A DNA stretch of 21,478 bases from a virus (IMGVR_UViG_3300020172_001034:1-21478); one strand, 5' to 3'; shown: positions 11,025 through 19,675, numbered from the stretch's first letter. Translations and numbers: made by a program. Notes: generated from the letters alone by a model not told the origin.

Positions 11025-13183
11025 TGAAAACACCATTTGAAACAGAAATATCAATATTTAAGAACTTGTTTAATTCAAAGGAAACCCCTTTTACTTTACA
11101 GTTTACAGATGTTTATTTAAGAATTAAAAAAGGTTATCCTGACTTAATTGATAAGATTAATTTTATAAGAACCTCAGAAGATAAAGAACTTATTAAATCT
11201 AAAAAAGAATCTTTACTTGCGATTATGTTTAATGGCGTTTTCTCAGATAGAAGTGATAATGGTTTAGTTAATCATTCTGGATGTATGGTACTTGATTTTG
11301 ATAAGTACCCAGATATTGAAACTATGAACTTAGAAAGGGAGCGTTTAAAGAGCGATAAACATACTTTAATGGTATTTACTTCTCCAAGTGGTAATGGTCT
11401 TAAATTAATAGTTAGAATCCCAAAAAGCGATAAGTTTGAACATAAAAGAAGATTTAACGCTTTTAAAAATTATATTAATTCAGAATACTTTGATAATCTA
11501 AATTGCAATGTATCTAGGGTATGTTTTGAAAGCTATGACCCAGATGTATATTTAAATCAGTTTTCAGATGTATTTGAAAGTATAGAAGAAGAAAGAGGTT
11601 ATGAGTATATCGAAAAAACTCCAGTATGTATTTTAAGAGATGAACAAAAGATTATTGATAAAATAATGAAGTTTGATTTTGGAGGTACGTTTTCTGAGGG
11701 TAATAGAAATAACTATATTTTAAAAGTAGCTCTTTGCTTTTCTGATTATGGAATAAGTCAATCAATAGCAGAAGGTTATATTTTAAACAATATTGTAATA
11801 GGTGATTTTGACGAATCAGAATGTAAAAGAACTATTAAATCAGCTTACAGAAAATCAAACTTTGATAGTAAATACTTTGATGATTTTGAAAAAATTAAAA
11901 AAGTAGAGAATAAAATTAAATCAGGAATTTCTCCGTCTGAAATAAAAAAGTCATTAAATGTTAATGATGAATTTATTAACGAAATTAAATCTGATTTAAT
12001 AGAATCAGAAGATATTTTTTGGAATATTTCAGTAGATAAAAATGGAGTTGAAAGAATAGCAGTAGAACCTTTTAGTTATAGTTGTTTTTTAACTAAAAAC
12101 GGATTTAATAAATACTATCCAGAAAGCTCAGAAAGTCCTGTTTTTGTTAGAGTAATAGAAAACAAAGTAAAACTTTCAAGTGTAAGTCAAATTAAAGATT
12201 TTGTTTTAAACTACTTACTAAAAAAAGGAGAGTTAAGCGTTTGGAACTATTGCAGTAAGTCGCCTTATTTGTTTCAAGAAAGTCATTTGAATATGATTGA
12301 TTCAATAGAACTTAAAATGCTTCAAGATGAAAGATATTTAGCTTATATTCCTTTTCAAAATGGTGTGGTAAGAGTAAGTAAAAATAATATTGATTTAGTT
12401 CATTATTTGGATGTAAACGGGTACATTTGGGAAAATCAAATTATAAACAGAAAGTTTAATAAAGTAGATGATTTTAAAAATGATTTTCAAGATTTTGTAT
12501 CAAAAGTAAGTGATAATGACACTAATAGAATTAAATCTTTAGAATCTACAATGGGTTATTTAATTCACGCTTTTAAAGATAAAACAGACCAAAAGGCGAT
12601 AATATTTAACGACCAAGAAATTGACGATAATCCAAACGGTGGAAGTGGTAAGTCTTTAATGATTACTGCATTTTCAAAATTTAGAAATACAGTTAAAATT
12701 GATGGTAAAGCATTTGACCCAAAGAAGTCAGACTTTGTTTATCAAAGAGTAAATCTAGATACTCAGATTTTATGCTTTGATGATGTTAAAAGAAACTTTG
12801 ACTTTGAACAGTTATTTAGTTTAATTACTGAGGGTATTACTGTTAATAGAAAAAATAAAGAAGAAATATTTATACCATTTGAAAGGTCGCCAAAGATAGT
12901 TATCTCAACAAATTACGTTATTAATGGTGCAGGAAGCTCACACGATAGAAGGCGACACGAAATAGAATTTTATCAATATTTCAATTCAAAAAGAAGTCCT
13001 TTGTCTGAATATGGTAGATTACTTTTTGATAGTTGGGAATCATTAGATTGGGAAAAGTTCGATAATTATATGATTAATAATTTACAACAATTCTTAAAAA
13101 TGGATTATCAAAAACAATATCAATTAATGCAGACGAAAAAAGATTTATTCAATCTACAAATAAAGATTTTTATGATTGGGTAA
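11024..13183 (+). CDS. Primase / SF3 helicase, frame broken near the 3' end
   Basis: The N-terminus is a BT4734/VirE-type primase-polymerase domain: CMVLDFDKYP (DFD at 91-93, metal-binding), TSPSGNGLKLIVRIP at 119-133 and RVCFESYDPDVY at 165-176. A primase C-terminal region follows (EGNRNNYILKVALCFSDYGI, near 225-244). The last third is an SF3-type helicase with NPNGGSGKSLM at 536-546, Walker B QILCFDDV at 581-588, sensor KIVISTN at 624-630 and arginine finger DRRRHEIEF at 641-649. It primes and unwinds phage DNA with the upstream helicase. After K692 this frame gives a short unrelated tail ending at 13183. The -1 frame from 13099 continues the expected C-terminus to 13428, so the intact product would be about 801 aa. 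Confidence 0.88.
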   Translation: MKTPFETEISIFKNLFNSKETPFTLQFTDVYLRIKKGYPDLIDKINFIRTSEDKELIKSKKESLLAIMFNGVFSDRSDNGLVNHSGCMVLDFDKYPDIETMNLERERLKSDKHTLMVFTSPSGNGLKLIVRIPKSDKFEHKRRFNAFKNYINSEYFDNLNCNVSRVCFESYDPDVYLNQFSDVFESIEEERGYEYIEKTPVCILRDEQKIIDKIMKFDFGGTFSEGNRNNYILKVALCFSDYGISQSIAEGYILNNIVIGDFDESECKRTIKSAYRKSNFDSKYFDDFEKIKKVENKIKSGISPSEIKKSLNVNDEFINEIKSDLIESEDIFWNISVDKNGVERIAVEPFSYSCFLTKNGFNKYYPESSESPVFVRVIENKVKLSSVSQIKDFVLNYLLKKGELSVWNYCSKSPYLFQESHLNMIDSIELKMLQDERYLAYIPFQNGVVRVSKNNIDLVHYLDVNGYIWENQIINRKFNKVDDFKNDFQDFVSKVSDNDTNRIKSLESTMGYLIHAFKDKTDQKAIIFNDQEIDDNPNGGSGKSLMITAFSKFRNTVKIDGKAFDPKKSDFVYQRVNLDTQILCFDDVKRNFDFEQLFSLITEGITVNRKNKEEIFIPFERSPKIVISTNYVINGAGSSHDRRRHEIEFYQYFNSKRSPLSEYGRLLFDSWESLDWEKFDNYMINNLQQFLKMDYQKQYQLMQTKKDLFNLQIKIFMIG

Positions 13184-13428
13184 ATGATGGTAACCTTTCA
13201 GAAAATACAAGAATTTACAACTCTCAAATATTAATAGCTTTTATAAATGATAATAGAAATTATAAAGATTTAAATAGTAGAAACTTTAATAAATGGGTTT
13301 CTGTTTATTGCGATTTTAAAGGATTTGAATTAGTAAAAGGCAAAGACCATAATGGTAGGTATTTTGAAATAATTAATAATAAAGCAGTAAAAGAAGAAAC
13401 TAACGAAGAAGATGATTTTATATTTTAA
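13099..13428 (+). pseudogene. Displaced C-terminus of the primase-helicase (-1 frame)
   Basis: From the five-A run at 13096-13100 the -1 frame reads NGLSKTISINADEKRFIQST, then NKDFYDWVNDGNLSENTRIY and on to an acidic end, EETNEEDDFIF. Joined to LQQFLK it gives LQQFLKNGL, which resembles the usual C-terminal wing of these primase-helicases. In contrast the 0-frame tail (MDYQKQYQLMQTKKDLFNLQ) looks random. One extra A would restore a single frame. This is either a real frameshift, an error in the A run, or ribosomal slippage at TTAAAAA; no strong downstream stem supports the last. Confidence 0.7.
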
Positions 13429-13437
13429 AACAATACT

Positions 13438-13713
13438 ATGAAAAAAAGATTTGAAGAAGCAGTACAAGAATACATTTTAGCATTTTGCATTAAACACTCA
13501 ATAGACTTTGATTCGTGGGTAGCTGGTAATATCGGGGAGGTTGCCTGCTTTCAAGGCGGAGAAGTTTATCTAAACTTTGACAATATACGTTTTGATATTG
13601 ACACTAACCAACCAGCAGAATTAATAATAAATCATTATTGGGATTCAATAGAACACTACCCGAAAGAAATTAATTTTAAGTCATACGCTAAAGGATTACG
13701 ATATGAAAGCTAG
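13438..13713 (+). CDS. Conserved-looking small phage protein
   Basis: The 91-aa protein starts MKKRFEEAVQEYILAFCIKH and continues FDSWVAGNIGEVACFQGGEV, YLNFDNIRFDIDTNQPAELI and HYPKEINFKSYAKGLRYES. The layout, with helix, WxAxxIGExxCF, NFxDIRxDIDTxQP and YxKGLR, reminds me of uncharacterised proteins common in Bacteroidetes phages and conjugative elements. Its function is unknown. It starts 9 bases after the displaced primase C-terminus and overlaps the next small gene by 11 bases, so it belongs to the same transcript. Confidence 0.6.
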   Translation: MKKRFEEAVQEYILAFCIKHSIDFDSWVAGNIGEVACFQGGEVYLNFDNIRFDIDTNQPAELIINHYWDSIEHYPKEINFKSYAKGLRYES

Positions 13714-13882
13714 AGCAGGCTCACGAATATACAAAGGGTGTGAAGTGCCATTAACCGCAGTAATTCACACTTCGCAATTAGGGCGTGAGTACTACATTTC
13801 AGCAGTTGAAAATGATGAATCTTATATTAGATTTATAGATGATGGAACTTTTTTGAAAATAAATAGTAAAAGATTAAAATAA
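13703..13882 (+). CDS. Small hypothetical protein, possible KOW/SH3-like fold
   Basis: This 59-codon frame (MKARAGSRIYKGCEVPLTAV) overlaps the end of the preceding gene. It alternates strand-like stretches (TAVIHTSQLGREYYISAVEN, SYIRFIDDGTFLKI), which suggests a small beta-barrel, but I know no family match. The closing TAA lies just before the next promoter. Confidence 0.45.
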   Translation: MKARAGSRIYKGCEVPLTAVIHTSQLGREYYISAVENDESYIRFIDDGTFLKINSKRLK

Positions 13883-13888
13883 ATATTA

Positions 13889-13896
13889 TATATTTG
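13889..13896 (+). promoter_or_regulatory. Promoter -7 element for the late module
   Basis: TATATTTG (13889-13896) followed by C lies 28 bases ahead of the ATG at 13925 and matches the Bacteroidetes -7 consensus. No TTG lies at the usual distance upstream. From here all genes to the window end run in one direction with small gaps, so this may be a main late promoter. Confidence 0.5.
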
Positions 13897-13924
13897 CTTT
13901 TATAAACGATAAAACACAAACAAA

Positions 13925-14290
13925 ATGAAAGCAGGAGATAAAGTATTTATTGAATTAAATGTAATAGATATTACAGGTCATTATTTTAAAACAAATATAG
14001 GTTGGCATAAAAATGATCAAGCAATAACCCAACTACCATTCCAAGAGGGAAGATGGATGATGGTTTCGGAAAATAATCATAGTTATGTAAAAAGACTTAT
14101 AATAGGCAAATATAATGGTTATTTTGTATCTATATTAGCCGCAAAAGACGAAACAGAATTAGAAGCATGGGGATTTCAAACATCTCACTGGAAATACGCA
14201 AAAGAAATACCAACCAAAAGAAAACTAACAATGCAAGAAATCGCTGAGAAGTTCGGGGAGGATGTGGAAAAAATCGAGATATGCCAATAG
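13925..14290 (+). CDS. Hypothetical phage protein
   Basis: The 121-aa protein has a strand-rich body (MKAGDKVFIELNVIDITGHY; FQEGRWMMVSENNHSYVKRL; GKYNGYFVSILAAKDETELE; WGFQTSHWKYAKEI). It ends with a short HTH-like segment, KLTMQEIAEKFGEDVEKIEI. The ending KLTMxEIAEKFG is recurrent in small Bacteroidetes phage proteins of unknown role. The stop overlaps the next ATG by 10 bases. It precedes the packaging genes, so it may be a late-region regulator, but that is a guess. Confidence 0.55.
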   Translation: MKAGDKVFIELNVIDITGHYFKTNIGWHKNDQAITQLPFQEGRWMMVSENNHSYVKRLIIGKYNGYFVSILAAKDETELEAWGFQTSHWKYAKEIPTKRKLTMQEIAEKFGEDVEKIEICQ

Positions 14291-14565
14291 TACATAATAC
14301 AAACCACGTTAGAATTAATCAAACTTCAACAGGAAGCTATCAGTTTCACGTTTGGGATAATTTTTTCGACGAACCTTTTACTTTTAAAATGCACGATGAT
14401 TGTATTGAATTTAAAAGAGCTATCTTTACGGATAAAAAAATAATAGAATCTAAAAAAGCATACAAGTCAAAAAGATTCCATATTACAAGTAAACAACTAA
14501 TCAAAATAGGACACTTTGAATTTGATGATGTGGTTGACGAAGATTTAAGAACATTAACAATTTAA
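14281..14565 (+). CDS. Hypothetical phage protein
   Basis: This 94-aa protein is strand-rich, with many aromatic and charged residues (SYQFHVWDNFFDEPFTFKMH; KRAIFTDKKIIESKKAYKSK). It has no known motif, signal or membrane segment. It begins inside the end of the preceding gene, which indicates coupled translation, and lies 12 bases before the lipoprotein gene. Confidence 0.5.
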   Translation: MPIVHNTNHVRINQTSTGSYQFHVWDNFFDEPFTFKMHDDCIEFKRAIFTDKKIIESKKAYKSKRFHITSKQLIKIGHFEFDDVVDEDLRTLTI

Positions 14566-14577
14566 AACACAAACAAA

Positions 14578-14775
14578 ATGAAAACAGAATTTTTAGGATT
14601 AATAGCAGGTATATTACTATTAGGATGCTCAAAGAATTGCGATGACATGGAAGCAGAAGCTAGAGCGCAATATTTAACAGCCTTAAATAACGCTGGTAGT
14701 AGTCAACCAGCTATTAAAGAAGTTACAAGGCAATACAACGAGAAATTAAGTAAAATTCAAAAAGACTGTAGGTAA
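14578..14775 (+). CDS. Small phage lipoprotein
   Basis: The 65-aa protein begins MKTEFLGLIAGILLLGCSKN: a charged start, a hydrophobic stretch and the lipobox LLGC with the lipid-carrying Cys at residue 17. The mature part of about 49 residues is helical, with two more Cys (C21, C64) that could form a disulfide. It would sit in a cell-envelope membrane. In phages such small lipoproteins are known as superinfection-exclusion factors or as outer-membrane halves of spanins (Rz1-like). Its position just before terminase, away from any visible lysis gene, slightly favours exclusion, but this is open. Confidence 0.7.
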   Translation: MKTEFLGLIAGILLLGCSKNCDDMEAEARAQYLTALNNAGSSQPAIKEVTRQYNEKLSKIQKDCR

Positions 14776-14777
14776 TT

Positions 14778-15227
14778 ATGGCACGTCCATTTGGAACTAA
14801 GAAAATAGCAACTCCCGAGATACTTTGGCAACACTTTTTAGATTATAAAGAGTGGGTTAAAAGTAATCCTATTTTAGTACAGGATTACATAGGCAAAGAT
14901 GCTCAAATGATTTATAGAGAAAGACAAAGACCTTTAACTATAGAGGGTTTTGAGTGCTATTGTTTTGATAACGATATTATAAATGATTTAGGGGATTATT
15001 TTAAAAATGATGATGGAAGATACTCTGATTATGCCCCTATCTGTAATAATATACGTAAGGCTGTTAGAAACAATCAAATCGAAGGAGGTATGGCAGGAAT
15101 ATTTAATCCTAGTATAACTCAGCGATTGAACGGACTTACTGAAAATGTAAATCAGGATATTAAAAGCAATGGTAAAGAGATTAGTAACACTTTGCAAATA
15201 GAAATAATTAAACCTACAAATGATTAA
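14778..15227 (+). CDS. terS: Terminase small subunit
   Basis: The 149-aa protein lies directly before the large terminase and overlaps it by 8 bases. It begins MARPFGTKKIATPEILWQHF, a common start in Bacteroidetes TerS-like proteins (ARPxGTKKI/PE). RPLTIEGFECYCFDNDIIND, then DLGDYFKN, looks like the HTH DNA-binding part, and a helical C-terminal part follows with GIFNPSITQRLNGLTENV, the usual TerS tail after the oligomerisation region. It recognises the phage packaging site and loads TerL. The assignment rests on this pattern plus the neighbour. Confidence 0.8.
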   Translation: MARPFGTKKIATPEILWQHFLDYKEWVKSNPILVQDYIGKDAQMIYRERQRPLTIEGFECYCFDNDIINDLGDYFKNDDGRYSDYAPICNNIRKAVRNNQIEGGMAGIFNPSITQRLNGLTENVNQDIKSNGKEISNTLQIEIIKPTND

Positions 15228-16455
15228 AGCTACTACCGTATTTGAGCAGAACTATTCCGCTTTAAATTCGGGTAATTATAAATATATAATTAACTCAGGT
15301 AGTAGCAGAAGTTCAAAGACCTTTAGTATTTTACAGTTGTTTTGGCTTTTAGCTTGGTCAAACGATAGGATTAAATTAGCTGCTTTTAGAGTTACTAAAA
15401 AAGACTGTAAAGATACTATCTTACAAGATATGCTTAAATATTACCCTACATTAGAAAATTGGGATAGGGTAGTTTATAATAAATCAGAATCATATTTCAC
15501 ATTTCCAAACGGTTCTCAGATTTACATTGAGGGAACGGATGATGAATTGAAAGTAATGGGGTATCATTCCGATTATCTTTGGTTCAATGAATTCTACAAG
15601 CTATCTAAAGAAACATTTGACCAATTAGATATGAGATGCTCTAAGGCTGTATTCATGGACTACAATCCCGTAGGCAATCATTGGGCAGATGGAGTAATGA
15701 AAAGAGATAACGCTACGGTAATACACTCTACTTTTAAAGATAATCCATTTATACCTATAGAGCAAAAAAAGAAAATATTATCATATGAACCAACGGAATA
15801 CAATATTTCACAAGGTACTGCAAATGATTATAATTGGCAAGTATTCGGTTTAGGCTTAAAAGCTGAAAAACAAGGTCGTATTTATAATTGGAAACCTATT
15901 GACTACTTTGAATACCTAAAGATTGATAAACCTACCTATTACGGGTGCGATTGGGGATTAGTTGATCCATTTGCAATCGTTGAGGTTAAGTACCACGATG
16001 GTAATTTATACGTTCACGAACTAAACTATAAAAGTGAAAATGAAATAAGACGTACACTAACAACTACAGAAAACCACCAAATCAATGCACACGAAGATGA
16101 GGGTCTAGTAAGTTGGATGTTTACTAAATTGAATATTCCAAAAGATAAAATGATTGTTTGCGATTCTAACCGACCTACTAAGATTGTAGCTTTAAGGCGG
16201 GCTGGTTGGGAATATGCAATATCGGTAGGTGGCAAAACTAAACTTATTGATAGAATCGGAACTATGCAGTCTTTAAATGTTTACTATACTTCTACTTCAA
16301 AGAATATTGAATTTGAACAGGAAAACTATTCATACCAAAAAGATAGGTTTGGGGTTACTTTAGAGCAACCAGAAGACGGAACGGATCATCAAATCAATGC
16401 CATAGAATATGTGTGTATAAAATTATTTGAAATGAATATAATTAAAAATATTTAG
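15220..16455 (+). CDS. terL: Terminase large subunit (packaging ATPase/nuclease)
   Basis: The 411-aa protein is a Terminase_3-type large subunit. The N-terminal ATPase has a Walker A variant SGSSRSSKT at 26-34, an adenine-binding-type Arg segment AFRVTKKD near 55-62, and Walker B YLWFNEFYKL at 119-128 with N123-E124 in place of D-E. FMDYNPVGNHW at 145-155 is the coupling motif. The C-terminal RNase H-like nuclease has GCDWGLVDPFAI at 242-253 (D244), VCDSNRP at 313-319 (D315) and GTDHQINAIEY at 387-397 (D389). It cuts and pumps DNA into the prohead through the portal encoded next. All key residues look intact. Confidence 0.95.
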   Translation: MIKATTVFEQNYSALNSGNYKYIINSGSSRSSKTFSILQLFWLLAWSNDRIKLAAFRVTKKDCKDTILQDMLKYYPTLENWDRVVYNKSESYFTFPNGSQIYIEGTDDELKVMGYHSDYLWFNEFYKLSKETFDQLDMRCSKAVFMDYNPVGNHWADGVMKRDNATVIHSTFKDNPFIPIEQKKKILSYEPTEYNISQGTANDYNWQVFGLGLKAEKQGRIYNWKPIDYFEYLKIDKPTYYGCDWGLVDPFAIVEVKYHDGNLYVHELNYKSENEIRRTLTTTENHQINAHEDEGLVSWMFTKLNIPKDKMIVCDSNRPTKIVALRRAGWEYAISVGGKTKLIDRIGTMQSLNVYYTSTSKNIEFEQENYSYQKDRFGVTLEQPEDGTDHQINAIEYVCIKLFEMNIIKNI

Positions 16456-16467
16456 TATCTTTGTCGT

Positions 16468-17616
16468 ATGGGATTTAATTTTAATATAGGATTCAATAAC
16501 ACACCTCAAGTAATTGAGCGTGATTCAAGCGGAAATATATTCTTTGAAATGTTTTCTGGCAACTCAGCTAATAAATTTAAAAGCGATAAACAAAAGATAG
16601 ATACTGTTTTATCTAACCCAGCAGTACTCAAGGTATTCGCTTTGAATTGTGATTTATTTAGTTTAGGTAAAATAAACACTTCGACTACTACAAACTTCTT
16701 ATACACTCAAAGAAAAAAGCCAAACTTTAAACAGACTTGGACGCAGTTTCTTTGGGATTATATGTTTTTTAATCAATTAGGTACGGCTTATCTTTGGACT
16801 CCTAACAGCCGATTAAATGAAACTTCGCCTATTCAATGGCTTAATCCTGCTAATATTGAATTTGATAGCACGTTAGTAGATAAGATAAATGCTTTAATAC
16901 TATCTAATATTACATTTAAAGACGTTTTAAAGGGCACAATAAGATACAACAACGGAAATACTACCAAGTTAATTCCACTATCTGAAATAACGCCTTTTTA
17001 TGATCTTACTAACTCGGTAAGTGATAACGCTTTTAAAGGGATTAGCCGTTTAGATGCTTTGTACAAAATTGTAACTAATTCCGAAAATGCCTTAGATGCA
17101 AAAGGTATAAATCTTGAGTTTAGCCGTAAATTTATTGCAAGTTCTAAAAGTGAGAGTTTGGAGTCGGTTAATATGACCAACGAAGAAAAGCAAAGTATTG
17201 AGGGCGTAGTTAGAAGTAATAAAGCCGTTCACGCTATTAAAAAACCAATAGACATAAAAAGGTTTGTTGATGATATTGCACGTCTTAAATTAGATGAATG
17301 TTTTTATAATGACTTTTTTATGATTGGTTCTATGTATGGAATACCAAGAGATGTTTTAGAAGCTAATCTTAAAAGTAGTACTTACGAGAATCAAGAAAAG
17401 GCAATTAATAGACATGTTGAATATGTTCTTAAACCAAAAGGGCAAAATTTAACCGATTCATTAAGTGAATTGTTTAACTTTACAGAATTATTTATGACTT
17501 GGGAACATTTAGCATTTAACCAAGTATTTGAAAGAGAACGTCAAGAAGTAATTAGATTGAAGTTAGATAACAAGATATTAGCTGATACTAATAACATTAA
17601 AATAGAGGAATTATGA
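16468..17616 (+). CDS. Portal protein (HK97 type)
   Basis: This 382-aa protein follows TerL, as expected for a portal. Features of the HK97 portal family are an early helix with NPAVLKVFALNCDLFSLGKI, then FLWDYMFFNQLGTAYLWTPN and IQWLNPANIEF, and the late GIPRDVLEANLKSSTYENQE region followed by a long clip/stem helix. Twelve copies form the ring at the capsid vertex through which DNA passes. The length is near the short end for the family. The stop overlaps a tiny Cys-rich gene by ATGA, and the protease follows. Confidence 0.9.
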   Translation: MGFNFNIGFNNTPQVIERDSSGNIFFEMFSGNSANKFKSDKQKIDTVLSNPAVLKVFALNCDLFSLGKINTSTTTNFLYTQRKKPNFKQTWTQFLWDYMFFNQLGTAYLWTPNSRLNETSPIQWLNPANIEFDSTLVDKINALILSNITFKDVLKGTIRYNNGNTTKLIPLSEITPFYDLTNSVSDNAFKGISRLDALYKIVTNSENALDAKGINLEFSRKFIASSKSESLESVNMTNEEKQSIEGVVRSNKAVHAIKKPIDIKRFVDDIARLKLDECFYNDFFMIGSMYGIPRDVLEANLKSSTYENQEKAINRHVEYVLKPKGQNLTDSLSELFNFTELFMTWEHLAFNQVFERERQEVIRLKLDNKILADTNNIKIEEL

Positions 17617-17738
17617 AAGATTGTTGTAAAGAGTGCGGAGAGGGCAAAGTATGCGCGTCCGAACTAAAAGAAGCTAAAAAGAAAGAACTTAATAAAATAG
17701 TCCTAAAAGATGGAGATAAACGAGATACTAAAAAATAA
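17613..17738 (+). CDS. 41-aa Cys-rich protein between portal and protease
   Basis: This short frame begins at the ATGA overlap with the portal stop and runs into the protease gene by 29 bases. It starts MKDCCKECGEGKVCASELKE and ends in Lys-rich residues. The CCxxC...C spacing (C4, C5, C8, C14) could bind zinc, or the protein may be an unstructured basic peptide. Its conservation between portal and protease is not known to me; the double overlap and the Cys pattern are the support. Confidence 0.5.
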   Translation: MKDCCKECGEGKVCASELKEAKKKELNKIVLKDGDKRDTKK

Positions 17739-18474
17739 AGACGAGGTTATTGCTATTAAAAAAGCAGTAGTTAAACACTCCGATTCTGTTTGTACTTTAC
17801 CGATTAAAGATGTTTCTGAAACGATTAAACTAGCTTTAGACGGCGAAGAAAGTACATTTAAAAGAGTAATCGCAAATACTTACTATTGGTTAGATTCTCA
17901 CGGTGATGTCCACGTTAAAGGATGCTTTACTAAGTCAATTAAAGAAAGTAAAATATTTCACTTTGATAACCATAATCACTCTTTTGCTTCTAAGGTAGGT
18001 AATGTTAAGAGCGTTAAAGAAGTAGCCTTTAAATGGTCTGATTTAGGTATTAATAAAGAGGGTAAGACTATTTGTGTAGTTGGAGAATCTGAACTAATTG
18101 AAGATTATAACTGTCAAGTCTTTGACGCTTATAAAAATAACGAAATTACTCAGCACTCAGTAGGAATGATTTACGTTAAGTTAGACTTAGCGATAAACAA
18201 CCCGCAAGAAGTAGAAGCTTACAAAGTATGGAATGAAATATATCCTTTATTAGGTAATCCAGAAGAAGCTGATAAAATGGGTTATTTTTGGGCAATTAGA
18301 GAAGCTAAATTAAAAGAATATAGTTGTGTGTTATGGAGCGGTTCTAATACTCTTACACCGACTTTAAATAGCAAATCGGAAGCCGATCCAATCACTCCCG
18401 AACCTGAGCCAGTTATCGAAACTACTCAAAAACTGAACGAAAACGAATTTAAGAATTTATTAAACAAATTTTAA
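17710..18474 (+). CDS. Prohead (capsid maturation) protease
   Basis: The 254-aa protein lies between portal and capsid genes. RVIANTYYWLDSHGDVHVKG, then CFTKSI, is the typical early part of the prohead protease fold (change in register, D, G, V). FHFDNHNHSFASKVGNV at 83-99 carries the candidate catalytic His (H88 or H90). QHSVGMIYVKL at 148-158 carries the candidate Ser, S150, in the SVG context of S78-type proteases. The C-terminal Pro/Glu-rich tail after about residue 225 may act as scaffold. It cleaves the N-terminal delta domain of the capsid protein encoded next. Confidence 0.82.
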   Translation: MEINEILKNKDEVIAIKKAVVKHSDSVCTLPIKDVSETIKLALDGEESTFKRVIANTYYWLDSHGDVHVKGCFTKSIKESKIFHFDNHNHSFASKVGNVKSVKEVAFKWSDLGINKEGKTICVVGESELIEDYNCQVFDAYKNNEITQHSVGMIYVKLDLAINNPQEVEAYKVWNEIYPLLGNPEEADKMGYFWAIREAKLKEYSCVLWSGSNTLTPTLNSKSEADPITPEPEPVIETTQKLNENEFKNLLNKF

Positions 18475-18477
18475 ACT

Positions 18478-19671
18478 ATGATTACAAAAGAACAATTAGA
18501 CGAATTAGCCGCAAAGGTTGAGTCTTACAAAGCGCAAGATGTAGAAGTAACTGCATTAAAGGCTGAAATTGAAGCATTAAAAGGAGCTGAAACAATCGAG
18601 AAAGCAGACTTTAACGCACTTCAAGAACAAGTAAACCAATTGAAAGAAGTTGGTAAAAACGAAAACAAAGCAGAATCTATGCTAGAAACTATCAAGGCGA
18701 ACCGTGAGAAAATTAACGGGGCTACACGCGAAAAGGGTAATGGTCAAGTATTTGAAATGACTGTAAAAGCAGACACTTTAAGAGCTTCTGTTGCAAATAA
18801 TCCTTACGCTTTAGATTTAAACGATATTGGGCAATTAGCTACAAGACGTTTAACTGTTTACGATTTATTCCCGAAATTAAGCGTACCTATGAACGCTAAC
18901 GGAGTAGTTCGTTATGTGGATTGGGATGAAGCTACAAAAGTAAGAGCTGCCGCTGCAGTTGCTGAGGGTGCAGTTATTCCAGAAGCTACAGTTAAATTTG
19001 CTACTTATACTTTGAACTTACAAAAAGTAGGTGTTACCGTTCCAGTGTCTGAGGAGTTCGCTTATGATGATAACCTATTGATGCAAGAAGTTCGTAATTT
19101 CTTATTGGGTGATGTAGCCTTAAAAATTGATACTGATTTAATTGCGGGTAACGGAACAGCTCCAAACATTAAAGGTCTTACAGCTTCCGCTACTGCTTAT
19201 ACTGCTGCTGCAAGTGGTATTACGGATGCTTCAATCTATGACTTAATTGTAGACATGAAACGTTCTATTACTGTTAGTGGTGGTTCTAAATATGCTCCTG
19301 ACTTTATCTTAATGAACATTGTCGACATTAACAAAATGTTGCTTAAGAAAGACGTTAATAAACAATACGTAGCACCTCCATTTGCTCAAGGTGGTAACGG
19401 TGTTTCTGAGTTAATCATTTCAGGCGTTAGAGTAATCGAATGTAACTCTGTAACTGCTAATACTGCTATTCTTGGTGATTCTCGTTATGCTAGAATCTAT
19501 GAGGAAGCTGGTTTTGTTGTAGGTATGGGTTATGATGGTGCAGATTGGTCTTCTGATATGATGACTTTGAAAGCTAGAAAACGTCTTAACTTATTAGTTA
19601 GAACGGCTGATGCAACAGGTTTTGCAAAAGTAGCTTCTATTTCTGCAGCTTTAACTACATTAGCTACATAG
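18478..19671 (+). CDS. Major capsid protein (HK97 fold)
   Basis: The 397-aa protein has an N-terminal coiled coil of about 90 residues (LAAKVESYKAQDVEVTALKA, then EIEALKG), the delta/scaffold domain that the protease removes. The HK97-fold body follows, with VYDLFPKLSVPMNANGVVRY, then a hairpin arm (AAAVAEGAVIPEATVKFATY) and VGVTVPVSEEFAYDDNLLMQ for the spine helix. The end has GMGYDGADWSSDMMTLKARK and a final strand. The gene is less AT-biased at third positions than its neighbours (many GCT, GGT and CGT codons), as expected for a highly expressed protein. Confidence 0.93.
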   Translation: MITKEQLDELAAKVESYKAQDVEVTALKAEIEALKGAETIEKADFNALQEQVNQLKEVGKNENKAESMLETIKANREKINGATREKGNGQVFEMTVKADTLRASVANNPYALDLNDIGQLATRRLTVYDLFPKLSVPMNANGVVRYVDWDEATKVRAAAAVAEGAVIPEATVKFATYTLNLQKVGVTVPVSEEFAYDDNLLMQEVRNFLLGDVALKIDTDLIAGNGTAPNIKGLTASATAYTAAASGITDASIYDLIVDMKRSITVSGGSKYAPDFILMNIVDINKMLLKKDVNKQYVAPPFAQGGNGVSELIISGVRVIECNSVTANTAILGDSRYARIYEEAGFVVGMGYDGADWSSDMMTLKARKRLNLLVRTADATGFAKVASISAALTTLAT

Positions 19672-19675
19672 TAGT

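Noticed and set aside
13091-13110. Programmed -1 ribosomal frameshift in the primase-helicase
   Set aside because: The sequence C-TTA-AAA-A is not a standard X-XXY-YYZ slippery heptamer and no stable stem follows; a single-base change in the A run is simpler, so this is kept only as an alternative.
16456-16463. TATCTTTG promoter-like motif before the portal gene
   Set aside because: It ends 4 bases before the ATG, so transcription would start within the portal gene; the best TTG is also too far away (26 bases).
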